Source of the DNA: Planctomycetota bacterium
GTDB lineage: Bacteria > Planctomycetota > Phycisphaerae > UBA1845 > UTPLA1
Assembly (NCBI GenBank): GCA_016235815.1
Contig: JACRIM010000013.1
Location: 31,199 to 95,198, forward strand
Direction: 5' to 3'
DNA length: 64,000 bases
This document shows positions 53,737 through 63,199 of the stretch, piece after piece; positions within the stretch are counted from its first letter, which is position 1, and each line of letters starts with the position of its first letter. Position numbers and translations under genes: made by a program. A model generated the notes under the pieces. That model made no database searches. It had not been told where the DNA came from and was given only the letters and a program-made list of their open reading frames with translations.

Positions 53737-55689
53737 CTACGATCCGCCGGCGTTTCGGGCCGTTTCCAGGTCGGCAGCGCGGACGGCCTCCAGCGCGCCG
53801 GCGTCACGTGAGACATCAATCAACTCGGCAAAGCCCGGAGAACCGCGCAGGCGAAGCAGCTCGGGATAGCGCGCCGCGCGAACAGCCATGCGGGCATCTT
53901 CCTTTACAGCGGCGGCGAGGTGGCGGCGGGCCATGTCGGGCATGTCGTTCGCGGCCCACGCCACGGCAAGGCCGAGGTGAATGTCGGGGTCGGTGCGAAG
54001 CCGCAACGCCTCCTGAAACTCGCTGCGGGCCGACGCCGGGCGTTTTGCCTGCAAGTAAGCGTTTCCCAGCGCGATACGGATACCGACGGAATTCGGCGCA
54101 AGATTGCGGGCCTTTTCGAGGTTCGTGATCGCCTCGTCAAGTTTGCCGCTGCGCGCCAGCGCGACGCCAAGATTCTGCAGGCACTCGATCCAACTTGAGT
54201 TCGTCATCAAAGCGCGGCGAAGTGGACCGATGGCTTCCGCGCAACCGCTATCGCCGTTGAGCAGGAGCACCGTACCAAGATAAAACTGCGTGGAGGGGTC
54301 GTTGGGAGCGATCTCGACGGCCTTCTGCGCGTGGATCAGCGCGGCATCGAGTTCGTTATCAGCGATACAGGCCTCCACGAGGCGAACGTGCGCCCTGGAC
54401 CACGTCGGGTATTGGCGCACGACGCACTGATAGAGCGTGCGTGGGCTGTGCCAATCGTAGGTGTGGGCGAATGTCGTGACAGCGGAGAGTGCGACCAACC
54501 CGGCGACGCAAAGTGCGGCGATCCGTGCAAGCGGCGTGCGCGACACATCACGTCGCGTTGCAAGCGCGGCTGCGATCGCCATAAGCGGCGCGATCAACGC
54601 GGCGTAGAGCGGGCCGTCGCCGATCAGGTTCGTATTGAAAGGGATGCTCATTAACGCGGGCCCGAGCAGCACGACAACGCCCGCAAGCCCGACGAAAAGT
54701 CCGCGGTGAATCCGCCAGGAAACAAGCAGCATTGTCGCAAACGAGGCGGCGACCGTGAATTCGGCCCATCCGCGCAAGCCCTCAAAAATCGGGTACATCG
54801 GCGACAGGCCGCTCGGCCAAACCAGACGAATGAGGAACGACCCCCAATTGCGGGCGATAAGCTCGGCCGCATCGGCGTCGGCGGGCTGAACGGCCGGGAT
54901 GGGCATTTGTAGTCGAATCTGCACGGCGATTGCTGCAAGCCCGATGACAACCATGGGCAGCTTTTCGACCAGTGGACCGCGGCCGGTGCGCCGCAGGGGC
55001 CAAAGATCCAGAAGTAGCATCAAAATGGGCAACGCAACAAAGGTGCTCTTGCTAAGAACAGCGGCAAGGTAGAAAAGAGTCGTCGCGGTCCATGCAAGGT
55101 ACGGTCGATGGCCGGCACGGCACGACTCCGCCGCCGTTAAGAAACTGTGAAGCGCAAGGAGTGAAAAGAAAGTGCCCAGCACCATCATCCGCTGCGAAAT
55201 GCCTGCAAGTGTTTCCACCGCGGCCGGGTGCAACGATGCGAGAAGTGCCAGCAGAAACGACCAAAGGAACGATGCCGAAAAACGCCGTAGCAACAGGAAC
55301 AACATCGCGGCGTTCAGCGCATGAAGCCAGAGATTCGTAAAATGATATTGAAAGACCCGGGCCTGCGTATAACCGGCCAGTCGATGATCGACCAGCATGG
55401 AAAGTGTCGCCAGCGGGTGATAGCTGCCACCGGAACCGGGCGGGTAATGGGCGCGGGCAAACACGGAGCCGACTTCGGACCAGGTCCAGACGAGCGGTCG
55501 AGAAATTTCCACCCGATAGGCGCGATCATCGGGGTGCGCGAGGCTCGCGGTGAGCAGCGGCCCAAACGTCGCTCCCGTGATAAGCATGATCACGATGACG
55601 AGATAGACGCTGATCGCGCCGGGAGACGGTCGAAACACGCCGAACGGTCGGCGCGGCGGAGAAACCATGACGTTGCGTGTCGAGTTCAT
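53737..55689 (-). CDS. Membrane-TPR protein (TMTC/O-mannosyltransferase-like), first copy
   Basis: A 650-residue paralogue of the downstream gene, same order of parts: about 10 membrane segments, an acidic first loop (SLAHPDDRAYRVEISRPLVW), the SLHPAAVETLAGISQRMMVL loop, and a C-terminal TPR array (ARNLAPNSVGIRIALGNAYL). The two proteins are clearly related yet far from identical, so the duplication is old or they arrived as a pair. A second ATG at 55668 is a possible start. Divergent from surE by about 80 bases. Confidence 0.8.
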   Translation of the reverse strand: MNSTRNVMVSPPRRPFGVFRPSPGAISVYLVIVIMLITGATFGPLLTASLAHPDDRAYRVEISRPLVWTWSEVGSVFARAHYPPGSGGSYHPLATLSMLVDHRLAGYTQARVFQYHFTNLWLHALNAAMLFLLLRRFSASFLWSFLLALLASLHPAAVETLAGISQRMMVLGTFFSLLALHSFLTAAESCRAGHRPYLAWTATTLFYLAAVLSKSTFVALPILMLLLDLWPLRRTGRGPLVEKLPMVVIGLAAIAVQIRLQMPIPAVQPADADAAELIARNWGSFLIRLVWPSGLSPMYPIFEGLRGWAEFTVAASFATMLLVSWRIHRGLFVGLAGVVVLLGPALMSIPFNTNLIGDGPLYAALIAPLMAIAAALATRRDVSRTPLARIAALCVAGLVALSAVTTFAHTYDWHSPRTLYQCVVRQYPTWSRAHVRLVEACIADNELDAALIHAQKAVEIAPNDPSTQFYLGTVLLLNGDSGCAEAIGPLRRALMTNSSWIECLQNLGVALARSGKLDEAITNLEKARNLAPNSVGIRIALGNAYLQAKRPASARSEFQEALRLRTDPDIHLGLAVAWAANDMPDMARRHLAAAVKEDARMAVRAARYPELLRLRGSPGFAELIDVSRDAGALEAVRAADLETARNAGGS

Positions 55690-55770
55690 GAATGCAAACG
55701 CGGAATCGTGCCTGTGAAAGCGAGCGAGTCGACATTGTAGATGCGCCTCGCGCTCCCTACAATCGTCGTC

Positions 55771-56535
55771 ATGCGAATCCTCCTAACCAATGACGACGCG
55801 ATTCACGCGCCGGGTCTCGCCGCAATCTATCACGAACTTGCCCGCGATCATCAAGTGGACGTCGTCGCGCCCGATAGTCCGAAGTCCGGAGGGTCGCATG
55901 CCGTCACCATTCGGCATCCGGTCATCTGGCGGACCGTGCAAACCGCCGGCGGATTCAAGGGCGTCAGCGTGGAAGGCTCGCCGGCCGATTGCGTAAAACT
56001 GGCGATGAACTCGCTCCTTCCGCAGCCGCCCGAACTTGTGGTATCCGGAATCAACTCCGGACTTAACACCGGAATTCACGTGTTGTATTCGGGAACCGTG
56101 GCCGGCGCGATGGAGGGTGCGATCCTCGGTTGCCCCGCGATCTCCGTGTCCCTGCAGTTGCAGCCCGAAATGGACTACACCCGCGCGGCGCGAATCGCCT
56201 CGGATGTGATCCGCCAGATACTGATGACGAAACCGGAGGGGCGTCAGGTCTTCAACATGAACATCCCCACATTTCGACCCGGCTGGCCGCGCGGCGTACG
56301 CGTCGCGCCCCAGTCGACGCGCCCGACCATGGACAAGATCGAGAAGCGGGTCGACCCAAACGGCCGGGAGTATTACTGGCTGAGCGGGGATTTCGTCGAG
56401 TGGGACGATGCGTCAGACACGGACATTCATATCGTTCGCGATGGATACGTCTGCGTAACGCCGCTGCAATTCAACATGACCGACACGGCGCGAATGAATT
56501 CGCTGGCGTCGCATTCATGGACACTGACGGAATAG
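55771..56535 (+). CDS. surE: 5'-nucleotidase SurE
   Basis: A survival-protein phosphatase acting on nucleoside monophosphates. The 254-residue protein has the metal ligands Asp8 and Asp9 in LTNDDAIHAPG, Ser in SPKSGGSHAVT and Asn in SGINSGLNTG; GTVAGAMEG is also typical. The usual NDDG is NDDA here. The ATG at 55771 is chosen because the N-terminal extension to 55741 is not conserved. It converges on the NTF2-like gene with a 10-base gap. Confidence 0.92.
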   Translation: MRILLTNDDAIHAPGLAAIYHELARDHQVDVVAPDSPKSGGSHAVTIRHPVIWRTVQTAGGFKGVSVEGSPADCVKLAMNSLLPQPPELVVSGINSGLNTGIHVLYSGTVAGAMEGAILGCPAISVSLQLQPEMDYTRAARIASDVIRQILMTKPEGRQVFNMNIPTFRPGWPRGVRVAPQSTRPTMDKIEKRVDPNGREYYWLSGDFVEWDDASDTDIHIVRDGYVCVTPLQFNMTDTARMNSLASHSWTLTE

Positions 56536-56545
56536 GCCGCCCCGG

Positions 56546-57133
56546 TCACGGGACGACGCCGCGAAGTTCCCGCAGTGACCCAATCTGAACCATATCGATC
56601 ATTCTTGGAGAGATCCCAACGATCTTCCAACCATCAGGCTCACGTTGCCAACGGATTCGCCATCGGCCGATGTGTCGGTCGCCGATTCCGCCCTGAATGC
56701 TGACGGTTGCGGCGACGAGCAGGTCCATCTCGGCAGCGTCACCACTGATTTCCACATCATCGTTTGTGATTCGTGTGTCATAGACGCGCATCGATTCAAG
56801 ACGGGCGCTGATGTAATCAAGCATCGCGCCGCGATTCATCCCTTCGTTGTCGTAGTTGTCGGAAAGTGTCGCGGAGAAGGCTTGCGACGTACGGGACTCG
56901 ATCGCAGAAATAAAGGATCGCAATTCCGAGCAGATTTCCTCGCGCTGGGTCACAACGATATGTTGCATTCCGAAGAGTGCGGGGATCAGGATCAGCGTAA
57001 AAGGCAGCGACCATCGCGCCGCCTTCTCCGACAAACGCCCGCGAATCAGGAGGACAACCGAAAGGAGCAGGAACGAGAAGATACCAAGTCGGATCGGGCT
57101 TTCCAGGAAAAGGCGTGTCAGAAAATCCATCAC
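56546..57133 (-). CDS. Membrane protein with NTF2/SnoaL-like C-terminal domain
   Basis: A 195-residue protein. Two membrane spans near the N-terminus (IFSFLLLSVVLLIR; LPFTLILIPALFGM) are followed by about 130 residues with the alternating helix and strand pattern of an NTF2-like domain (LDYISARLESMRVYDTRITN; RWRIRWQREPDGWKIVGISP). No catalytic motif is seen. Its ATG overlaps the stop of dusB by 4 bases, so it is translated with it; a functional link is not obvious. Confidence 0.7.
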   Translation of the reverse strand: MMDFLTRLFLESPIRLGIFSFLLLSVVLLIRGRLSEKAARWSLPFTLILIPALFGMQHIVVTQREEICSELRSFISAIESRTSQAFSATLSDNYDNEGMNRGAMLDYISARLESMRVYDTRITNDDVEISGDAAEMDLLVAATVSIQGGIGDRHIGRWRIRWQREPDGWKIVGISPRMIDMVQIGSLRELRGVVP

Positions 57134-58200
57134 GACTCCGCCGGCTCGCAGGACCAGCTTGCCCCCGCGGCGATGAGCGCCTCGGGCCGCGTGCGCCGTT
57201 CGACGGGTGGATAGCGCGCTTCATCGCCATACCACTCATCAAGCATGGCCCGCCATTCATCGGCGTTCGTCACTGCAAGGAACGCCCGCTTCACCTCGGC
57301 ATGGCAGGGGTGCATTTCGCTGTAGCGAACGCCGAACTTCCGAAGAAGCGGCGCGGCCAACTTCTCACCATGATGCACCGCCATCAACTCGAAATGCCGC
57401 TCCAGGGCGCGGCGTTGGAGTGCAAGCGACGGAGGCGGCGGCGTCTCACCGGTTCGCAGGATCGACTCGGCCTCTCGGAAAATGAACGGGTTGCCGATCG
57501 CACCGCGAGCGATTGAACAGCCATCGACTCCGGTTTCGCGGAGCATTCGCACGCAGTCTTCCGCCGAAAAGAGATCGCCGCTGCCAATGATCGTGCGATC
57601 GCCGACATGACGTTTCACACGAGCGAGGAATCCCCAGTTGCTGGGGCCTACATAACGCTGTTTCACCGTGCGACCGTGAACCGTAACCGCAGCAACACCC
57701 GCCTCCAACGCCGAATCCAGCACGCTGAAAAAATTTCGCTCACTGACATCGTCGTCGTCCATGCCGCGCCGCATCTTGACCGAGACAGGCCGCCGACCTG
57801 CCACCGCATCCACCACGCCGCGCACAATCTCGCGAGCCGTATCCGGCACCGACAGAAGAAACCCGCCGCGACATCGCCCCAGCACCTTGCGCACTGGGCA
57901 GCCGAAGTTGATGTCGATCACGTCGTAACCAGCAGCAACCATTTCGTCAGCGGCCTCGGCAAATTGCGAGGGCTCACTCCCCATAAGCTGCCCGCCGACA
58001 GGGTGATCCTCCGGCGGAATGGCCAGCATTCGGCGCATCTTCTTGCCGCCCGAAAGAACCAGCTTGTCGAGCACGACCTCGTTGAGCGTGTAGGGGCAGC
58101 CGTACTCACGAGCCAGCAGGCGCATGGGCGCATCGCTATAGCCGGAGAGCGCGGCCTGTACGAAGGGCGTGGCAAGTTCAACTGTGCCGATTCGAAGCAT
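57130..58200 (-). CDS. dusB: tRNA-dihydrouridine synthase (DusB-like)
   Basis: An FMN-dependent TIM-barrel enzyme that reduces uridines in the tRNA D-loop. In the 356-residue protein the N-terminal PFVQAALSGYSDAPMRLLAR, VGGQLMGSEPSQFAEAA, the catalytic Cys101 in DINFGCPVRKV, KMRRGM and VHGRTVKQRYVG are diagnostic, and the FMN phosphate loop is IIGSGDLFSAED then IARGAIGNPFIF. The usual GCPxKK is GCPVRK here. It lies between a hydrolase gene (18 bases upstream) and the NTF2-like gene. Confidence 0.92.
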   Translation of the reverse strand: MLRIGTVELATPFVQAALSGYSDAPMRLLAREYGCPYTLNEVVLDKLVLSGGKKMRRMLAIPPEDHPVGGQLMGSEPSQFAEAADEMVAAGYDVIDINFGCPVRKVLGRCRGGFLLSVPDTAREIVRGVVDAVAGRRPVSVKMRRGMDDDDVSERNFFSVLDSALEAGVAAVTVHGRTVKQRYVGPSNWGFLARVKRHVGDRTIIGSGDLFSAEDCVRMLRETGVDGCSIARGAIGNPFIFREAESILRTGETPPPPSLALQRRALERHFELMAVHHGEKLAAPLLRKFGVRYSEMHPCHAEVKRAFLAVTNADEWRAMLDEWYGDEARYPPVERRTRPEALIAAGASWSCEPAES

Positions 58201-58218
58201 GAGGTGCCTGCGCGACGC

Positions 58219-59004
58219 CTACTTCTTGGGCTGGGAGTTGGTCGCGGGTTTGCCTGCCGGTGGAGCGACGACAGGCCCGAGAAACTTCACGATGAGTTCG
58301 ACCGCACGGGTTCGATTTGGCTCATTAAAGAGATTGGTTCCATGCTGCGCAGGGCCGCCCTGGAGCATTTCGCAGTCGGCCTTTCCGCCGGAGCTGATAA
58401 CCAGTTCCTGCACACGGCCGTATTCCTGCTGGGGTGCCATCAAAAGCATGCGACGATCCTTGAGCGACTTAATCTGTTCGCTGGTCTCCAGGCCGTCCTT
58501 CTTCGGATATGGCGAGAGGCCGATCAACGCCTTCACATTGGAATTGCGCGTCGCAAAATCGACGGCGATGCTGAATCCGTTGCTCGCGCCGATCACGACG
58601 ATGTTCTTCGTGTCGCACTCAGGACGCGATTCAAGGAATGTCACGGCGCCGGCGGCATCCTTCCACGCGTCAAGAAACAGTGTCGGATCGTTTCTGCCGA
58701 GACGATTGCGCAATTCCATCGCGGCCGGCTCGATGCTGGCGCCGCGCCCGCGCATGTCGTAGGCCAGCACGGCGAAGCCGCTGTCGAGCAAAGGCTGCAC
58801 GAGCGGCGTCCACGATTTTCGATCCAAGGCCCGCATGTGGATGAGAATGACAACCGGCGACTTGCCCGCCTTGTTCAGCGGTTCGAAGTAGTCCGCGCCC
58901 ACAATGACGCCGTCCGGCGCGCTGAACTTGACGTCCGTCGCCTTCGGGCCGACCGGTGTATCACCAAGAGCCAACAATCCAATGGCTAACGCGAGGGCGG
59001 TCAT
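58219..59004 (-). CDS. Exported alpha/beta hydrolase
   Basis: A 261-residue hydrolase with a short signal peptide (MTALALAIGLLALGDTP). The core shows VVILIHMRALDRKSW, LAYDMRGRGAS, the nucleophile in VIGASNGFSIA (GxSxG) and a late GPAQHGT histidine; the acid residue is less obvious. It resembles dienelactone-hydrolase-like esterases; the substrate is unknown. It precedes dusB on the same strand. A candidate promoter lies about 55 bases upstream. Confidence 0.8.
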   Translation of the reverse strand: MTALALAIGLLALGDTPVGPKATDVKFSAPDGVIVGADYFEPLNKAGKSPVVILIHMRALDRKSWTPLVQPLLDSGFAVLAYDMRGRGASIEPAAMELRNRLGRNDPTLFLDAWKDAAGAVTFLESRPECDTKNIVVIGASNGFSIAVDFATRNSNVKALIGLSPYPKKDGLETSEQIKSLKDRRMLLMAPQQEYGRVQELVISSGGKADCEMLQGGPAQHGTNLFNEPNRTRAVELIVKFLGPVVAPPAGKPATNSQPKK

Positions 59005-59057
59005 GAATCAGCCTCCAAACAGCAATGATCCGGAAACAAAGGGTTTTCGCACTCCCT

Positions 59058-59087
59058 ATCATATCCGCTAACTGTTACGGAATCCAA
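59058..59087 (-). promoter_or_regulatory. Candidate promoter of the hydrolase-dusB operon
   Basis: On the reverse strand TTGGAT (59082-59087), 18 bases and TATGAT (59058-59063; five of six matches) point at the hydrolase gene, inside the 111-base gap after hslU. Confidence 0.35.
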
Positions 59088-59115
59088 GTGGGGATGTAAT
59101 TTCGGCCCCGCAGGG

Positions 59116-60447
59116 CTAGAGAATGAACTTGCTGAGGTCCTCGTCCTTGACGATTTCCGACAGGCGACTGCGTACATAGCCGCCGTCGATCGTGACTTTC
59201 TTACCGCCCATGGATGGTGCATCGAAGGATAGATCCTCCATCACCTTTTCCATAATGGTATGCAACCGACGGGCGCCAATGTTCTCGGTGGTGCGGTTCA
59301 CGTCGCTCGCGATGGTAGCGATCTCCTCGATGGCGTCATCCGTGAACGAAATGGTCACGCCCTCGGTGCCCATGAGGGCGACTTGCTGCTTGGTCAGGGC
59401 GTTTTGCGGCTCACGAAGAATTCGAATGAAGTCGTCCTTCGTGAGATCATCCAGCTCCACGCGGATCGGCAGTCGGCCCTGCAACTCAGGCATCAAATCA
59501 CTGGGCTTGGCAATATGAAACGCACCGGCCGCAATAAAAAGAATGTGATCGGTCTTCACCGGACCGTGCCGCGTGTTGACGGTCGTGCCTTCGATGATGG
59601 GCAGCAAATCGCGCTGCACGCCCTGTCGGCTCACATCAGGACCGCTTGCCTGCCTGCCGCCGCAGAGCTTATCCATCTCGTCCACGAAAATGATTCCGCT
59701 GCTCTGCGTGCGCGCGAGGGCCATGTCCTTGACCTTGTCGCGGTCGATCAGCTTGTCGCACTCCTGATCGAAAATAATGTTCCGGGCCTCACGAATCGGG
59801 ACTTTCCGATCCTTCTGCTGGCTCGGCATGATGCGTTCCATCAAATCCTGTATCTCGGGCCCCATCTGATCGGGTCCGAGCGTCGTCGCAAACATGCCCA
59901 TCGGCGCGGCCTTCTGCTCGACGCGAAGCTCAACAAGCCGATCCTCAAGTTCACCGGCCCGAAGTTGAGTCCGCAATTTTTCACGCGTTCGGGCCCGTCG
60001 CGATTCGGCTTCTTCGTCGCTGCTTTCCGAATCATGCGGCAGAAGTTCATCAAGGATGCGCTCTTCGGTCAGCTCTTCCGCCTTGTGCCGAACGACCTCG
60101 GTCTGCTCCTTCTGCACCATGTTGACGGCCAGCTCGACAAGGTCGCGAATCATGGAATCAACATCGCGCCCCACATAACCGACCTCGGTGAATTTCGTCG
60201 CCTCCACCTTTTGGAACGGCGCATTGACCAGCGCCGCCATTCGCCGCGCGATCTCCGTCTTACCCACGCCGGTCGGCCCGATCATCAGGATATTCTTGGG
60301 ACCGACATCCTCGCGCATTCCCTCCGGCAACTGCATTCGTCGCCAGCGATTACGAATCGCCACGGCCACGGCGCGCTTGGCGGCCGACTGACCAATGATG
60401 TATTTGTCGAGTGCCGTAACGACTTCGCTCGGCGTCAATTCGGGCAT
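59116..60447 (-). CDS. hslU: ATP-dependent protease ATPase subunit HslU
   Basis: The unfoldase ring of the HslUV (ClpYQ) protease. The 443-residue protein starts ELTPSEVVTALDKYIIGQ, has Walker A GPTGVGKT (57-64), the pore loop region GYVGRDVDSMIRDL, Walker B GIIFVDEMDKL, the sensor segment ELQGRLPIRVEL and the conserved C-terminus EDLSKFIL that docks into HslV. The intermediate domain (about 110-230) is present. hslV, normally the gene just upstream, is not there: RNase HI occupies that place. Confidence 0.96.
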   Translation of the reverse strand: MPELTPSEVVTALDKYIIGQSAAKRAVAVAIRNRWRRMQLPEGMREDVGPKNILMIGPTGVGKTEIARRMAALVNAPFQKVEATKFTEVGYVGRDVDSMIRDLVELAVNMVQKEQTEVVRHKAEELTEERILDELLPHDSESSDEEAESRRARTREKLRTQLRAGELEDRLVELRVEQKAAPMGMFATTLGPDQMGPEIQDLMERIMPSQQKDRKVPIREARNIIFDQECDKLIDRDKVKDMALARTQSSGIIFVDEMDKLCGGRQASGPDVSRQGVQRDLLPIIEGTTVNTRHGPVKTDHILFIAAGAFHIAKPSDLMPELQGRLPIRVELDDLTKDDFIRILREPQNALTKQQVALMGTEGVTISFTDDAIEEIATIASDVNRTTENIGARRLHTIMEKVMEDLSFDAPSMGGKKVTIDGGYVRSRLSEIVKDEDLSKFIL

Positions 60448-60482
60448 GGAAATTCGTTCCTTGCTGCTCTCAATCCCCGCGG

Positions 60483-60932
60483 CTAATCCGTCGACCGGAC
60501 GCGATGGGGCCGCCGGTCAATCTCAATCATGTCTTCACCGGCGTCCATGGCAATGTTGGCGAGTTCGTCGGCCCGGGCGTTGGCCTCACGGCGGACGTGC
60601 GTCACCTTCCATTTTCCAATCCCCCGCAGACCCGTCATCGCTTTGTCGAAGTAATCCTTGAGCGTCTCATTCTTCACGCGGTACTCGCCGTTAATCTGCC
60701 GCACGAGCAATTCACTGTCGCAGAAGATTTGCAATTCCGTCGCGCCGCAGCTCGCCGCATCGTCGAGCGCTTTCAGCAAACCGGTGTACTCGGCCATGTT
60801 GTTGGTCATGCGACCGAGGAAATACCCCGCCTCATAAATGGCCTCACCCTTCTCATTCTCAATGGCAACGCCGCATCCGGCCGGTCCAGGGTTGCCACGC
60901 GAGCCGCCATCAATGTGAATCGTGAGCTTCAT
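60483..60932 (-). CDS. rnhA: Ribonuclease HI-family protein
   Basis: Cleaves the RNA strand of RNA-DNA hybrids. The 149-residue protein carries the catalytic set: Asp8 (IHIDGGSRGNPGP), Glu48 (TNNMAEYTGL), Asp72 (IFCDSELLV) and Asp122 (ANARADELAN). It lacks the basic protrusion of E. coli RNase HI and resembles the archaeal/Rv2228c-like type. It follows the zinc-ribbon gene (69-base gap), a recurrent pairing in bacteria, and is 35 bases upstream of hslU. Confidence 0.92.
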   Translation of the reverse strand: MKLTIHIDGGSRGNPGPAGCGVAIENEKGEAIYEAGYFLGRMTNNMAEYTGLLKALDDAASCGATELQIFCDSELLVRQINGEYRVKNETLKDYFDKAMTGLRGIGKWKVTHVRREANARADELANIAMDAGEDMIEIDRRPHRVRSTD

Positions 60933-61001
60933 GGACGGCGAATCATACCACGGCGGGTGGACCGGTGGTATTCGGTGGGACCATTGAAGTGAATTCCTGC
61001 G

Positions 61002-61748
61002 TTAGCGCGAGTTGGAAACGGCCGGCTCGTCGAGATACAAAATGCGCCCGCAGACCTTGCATGTGACGGCCTCATCGCGCGACATGATGGAGTTCACCTG
61101 CTCAATGTTGATCGCCATGTTGCAGCCGCTGCAAGCGAACTCGGCGCGTTTTGGATTCGTCCGAACGACGTGAGCCATGGCCTCGCCATCAAGCTTCTGG
61201 CTGATCCGATTGAAGATGTCCAATGCGGCCTTGGGAACAGCGGCGGATGCGGCGTCGCGCTCGGCCTGCAGGCGGTTGAGTCGATCGCGGGAGGCATCCT
61301 CCACCGCTTTCACCGCGGCCTGCGACTCCGCGAGTCGGACTTCCTCGGCAGCGCGTTCGTCGTGCAACGCCGCCATTTCCTTTTTCTTGACGTCGATCTG
61401 AGTCAGGATGGTGAGGACCCGCTCTTCGACCTTGCCGTTGTCCGCCTTATTTGTGTTGAGCTGGGTAAGTACCGCTGAGTACTCTTTGTTTGTCTTGGAA
61501 ACGTTCAGGGCCGCGCGAAGCTTGGCGATGTCGGCCTCGTGCGACTTAACGTCGAGATCGAGCCGATCGGCCTCCATCTGGTCATGTCGGATGGCGGCCT
61601 GTTGCGCGGCAATCTTCGTATTGATTTCAGCGATCTTGGCCTGGTGACGGGTCACGGCGCGGGCCTTGCGATTGATCCCGTCGCGGATCTCGGCGATTTG
61701 CAATTCAACTTCTTGAAGACGATGCAGGGCGTCGAGGGTCGCACCCAT
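61002..61748 (-). CDS. CT398-type coiled-coil zinc-ribbon protein
   Basis: A 248-residue protein with a long antiparallel coiled coil (about 1-180; ALHRLQEVELQIAEIRDGIN and KKKEMAALHDERAAEEVRLA) and a C-terminal C4 zinc ribbon (CSGCNMAIN ... CKVCGRILY). This is the CT398/DUF164 family, long linked with RNase H genes and implicated in nucleic-acid or flagellar-chaperone roles. Here it directly precedes RNase HI. Confidence 0.88.
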   Translation of the reverse strand: MGATLDALHRLQEVELQIAEIRDGINRKARAVTRHQAKIAEINTKIAAQQAAIRHDQMEADRLDLDVKSHEADIAKLRAALNVSKTNKEYSAVLTQLNTNKADNGKVEERVLTILTQIDVKKKEMAALHDERAAEEVRLAESQAAVKAVEDASRDRLNRLQAERDAASAAVPKAALDIFNRISQKLDGEAMAHVVRTNPKRAEFACSGCNMAINIEQVNSIMSRDEAVTCKVCGRILYLDEPAVSNSR

Positions 61749-61838
61749 AAGTCAGCGGTCCCATGCTCCACGAGTAATCGCCCGCAGCCGGCGGCGCGGT
61801 CGGCGAGAACACTATTATGCCGCGCCGACCGCCTTTCA

Positions 61839-62981
61839 TCAATGGGCGATTTCGGCCATGCCCGCCGCATCACAATGCAGCTCATCACGGCACCCGCTCG
61901 AAATCTCCGGCACGCGCACCGCACCGGGGATAATCACTTCCACTGGTCTCTGCCCCGGCTTGGCGTCAAGCATGATCCGAGCAGCCCAGTCCGAAATCGT
62001 CTTTCGCGAAACCTCGTAATACGGCACGCCCACCGTCTTGGCCAGGTCATCGCCCGGCGCCAGCATGGCCGCGAGAAGCACGCTGCCCTCCATCGACTTT
62101 CGCCGAATCGAGGCATCCGCCACCGCCCGGTGCAGCATGGTCGGGCCGACACAGATTACGCCGCGTGGTTGATCGCTCGTGTGACTGTGGCCGTTCGTGG
62201 GAAGTCCGCCGATGGCCGTCTTACACACAATGTTGTATCGCTTGGCCGCCGCAGCCGCACCGGCCGCGACGATCTGTGCCTCACGCGTCTCGGCCGACAT
62301 GGCAACAACCACTTCATCGCAACCCGCCTGTGCCAAATGCTCGCACAACCGAAACCCGGCATCCGAATAATCCGGCGCAACCGCGCAACTCTTCATCCCT
62401 CCGGAAAGCGCCCCGACAATCACCATCGGCATCTGCCGACGGAGTAACTCCGACATCGACGCCTCATCAAGGCGCCCGGTCTGATTCTCCAACGGCTCGT
62501 TCGGCACCAGAAATACGCCGCCCGTCTCGCGACGCCAAGCCACCGGCCATGTGCCAAGCAGTGTCTGTCGCGCGCCGAGTGTCGGCATGGGTGTGCACTC
62601 AAGCAGCCTTCCTACTCCGGCCAGGGTCGCACGAATGTCATCCAGCAGATTCACCGTCACCGATGACTCCGCCGCCCCCGAATCCACGATGGCTCGAAAC
62701 CGGCCGGTCGATGCAACGCCGGCGGTGCTCTCTCGTTCAATGACGTAGGTGCCGCGACCGATGTGGCGCACGACCAGGCCTTCACTGGCCAGATCGCAGA
62801 GTGCCTTGTTGATGGTCTTGGCGTTTGCGCCGAATCGGCGGCCTAGTTCGCGTTCGCCGGGCATTCGTCCGGAGAACTCGCCGGTGGTGACGGCGGTGCG
62901 AAGCTGCTCGCGTAGTCGTTGAAATTTGTAGCTGAATTGACCGTGAGAATGCTCTGCGGCGCGCGGACATCCGTCCTGCAT
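61839..62981 (-). CDS. GntR-type transcription regulator with LacI-like sensor domain
   Basis: A 380-residue regulator. Residues about 15-82 are a GntR winged helix (GRMPGERELGRRFGANAKTI and DLASEGLVVRHIGRGTYVIE). The rest is a periplasmic-binding-protein-like sensor as in AraR, here diverged: PMVIVGALSGGMKSCAVAPD, YSDAGFRLCEHLAQAGCDEV and a late GVPYYEVSRKTISDWAARIM. The ligand is probably a sugar but unknown. AGGAG lies 8 bases before the ATG. It may regulate itself; no sugar-catabolism gene is adjacent. Confidence 0.88.
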   Translation of the reverse strand: MQDGCPRAAEHSHGQFSYKFQRLREQLRTAVTTGEFSGRMPGERELGRRFGANAKTINKALCDLASEGLVVRHIGRGTYVIERESTAGVASTGRFRAIVDSGAAESSVTVNLLDDIRATLAGVGRLLECTPMPTLGARQTLLGTWPVAWRRETGGVFLVPNEPLENQTGRLDEASMSELLRRQMPMVIVGALSGGMKSCAVAPDYSDAGFRLCEHLAQAGCDEVVVAMSAETREAQIVAAGAAAAAKRYNIVCKTAIGGLPTNGHSHTSDQPRGVICVGPTMLHRAVADASIRRKSMEGSVLLAAMLAPGDDLAKTVGVPYYEVSRKTISDWAARIMLDAKPGQRPVEVIIPGAVRVPEISSGCRDELHCDAAGMAEIAH

Positions 62982-63199
62982 AGTTCGATCTCCTGTTCCC
63001 TTGCGAGGGACCGGGGGGGATTCACCGAGCGAAACGGGCCGCGAATGGCGACCATCGAGTGCCGCGGTAGGAGATCGAAGGGCGGGTTAGGAACCTTCGC
63101 GAATCCTGTCCGGCTGTACCTTACTTTTAGCGCGGCCCAGGTGTCAGTCAACTGCCGAATCATTAATTTTTCACTGGGATGGGGGTTTTCCCGAGGTGA
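62982..63199. other. Regulator leader and boundary of the degenerate region
   Basis: It holds the leader and candidate promoter of the GntR-type gene. Open frames across it on the forward strand show no recognisable protein until about 63220. Confidence 0.4.
63124..63151 (-). promoter_or_regulatory. Candidate promoter and operator of the GntR-type regulator
   Basis: On the reverse strand TTGACT (63146-63151), 16 bases, TAAAAG (63124-63129). The -35 lies inside the short palindrome CAGTcaACTG (63145-63154), a possible operator. Confidence 0.3.
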
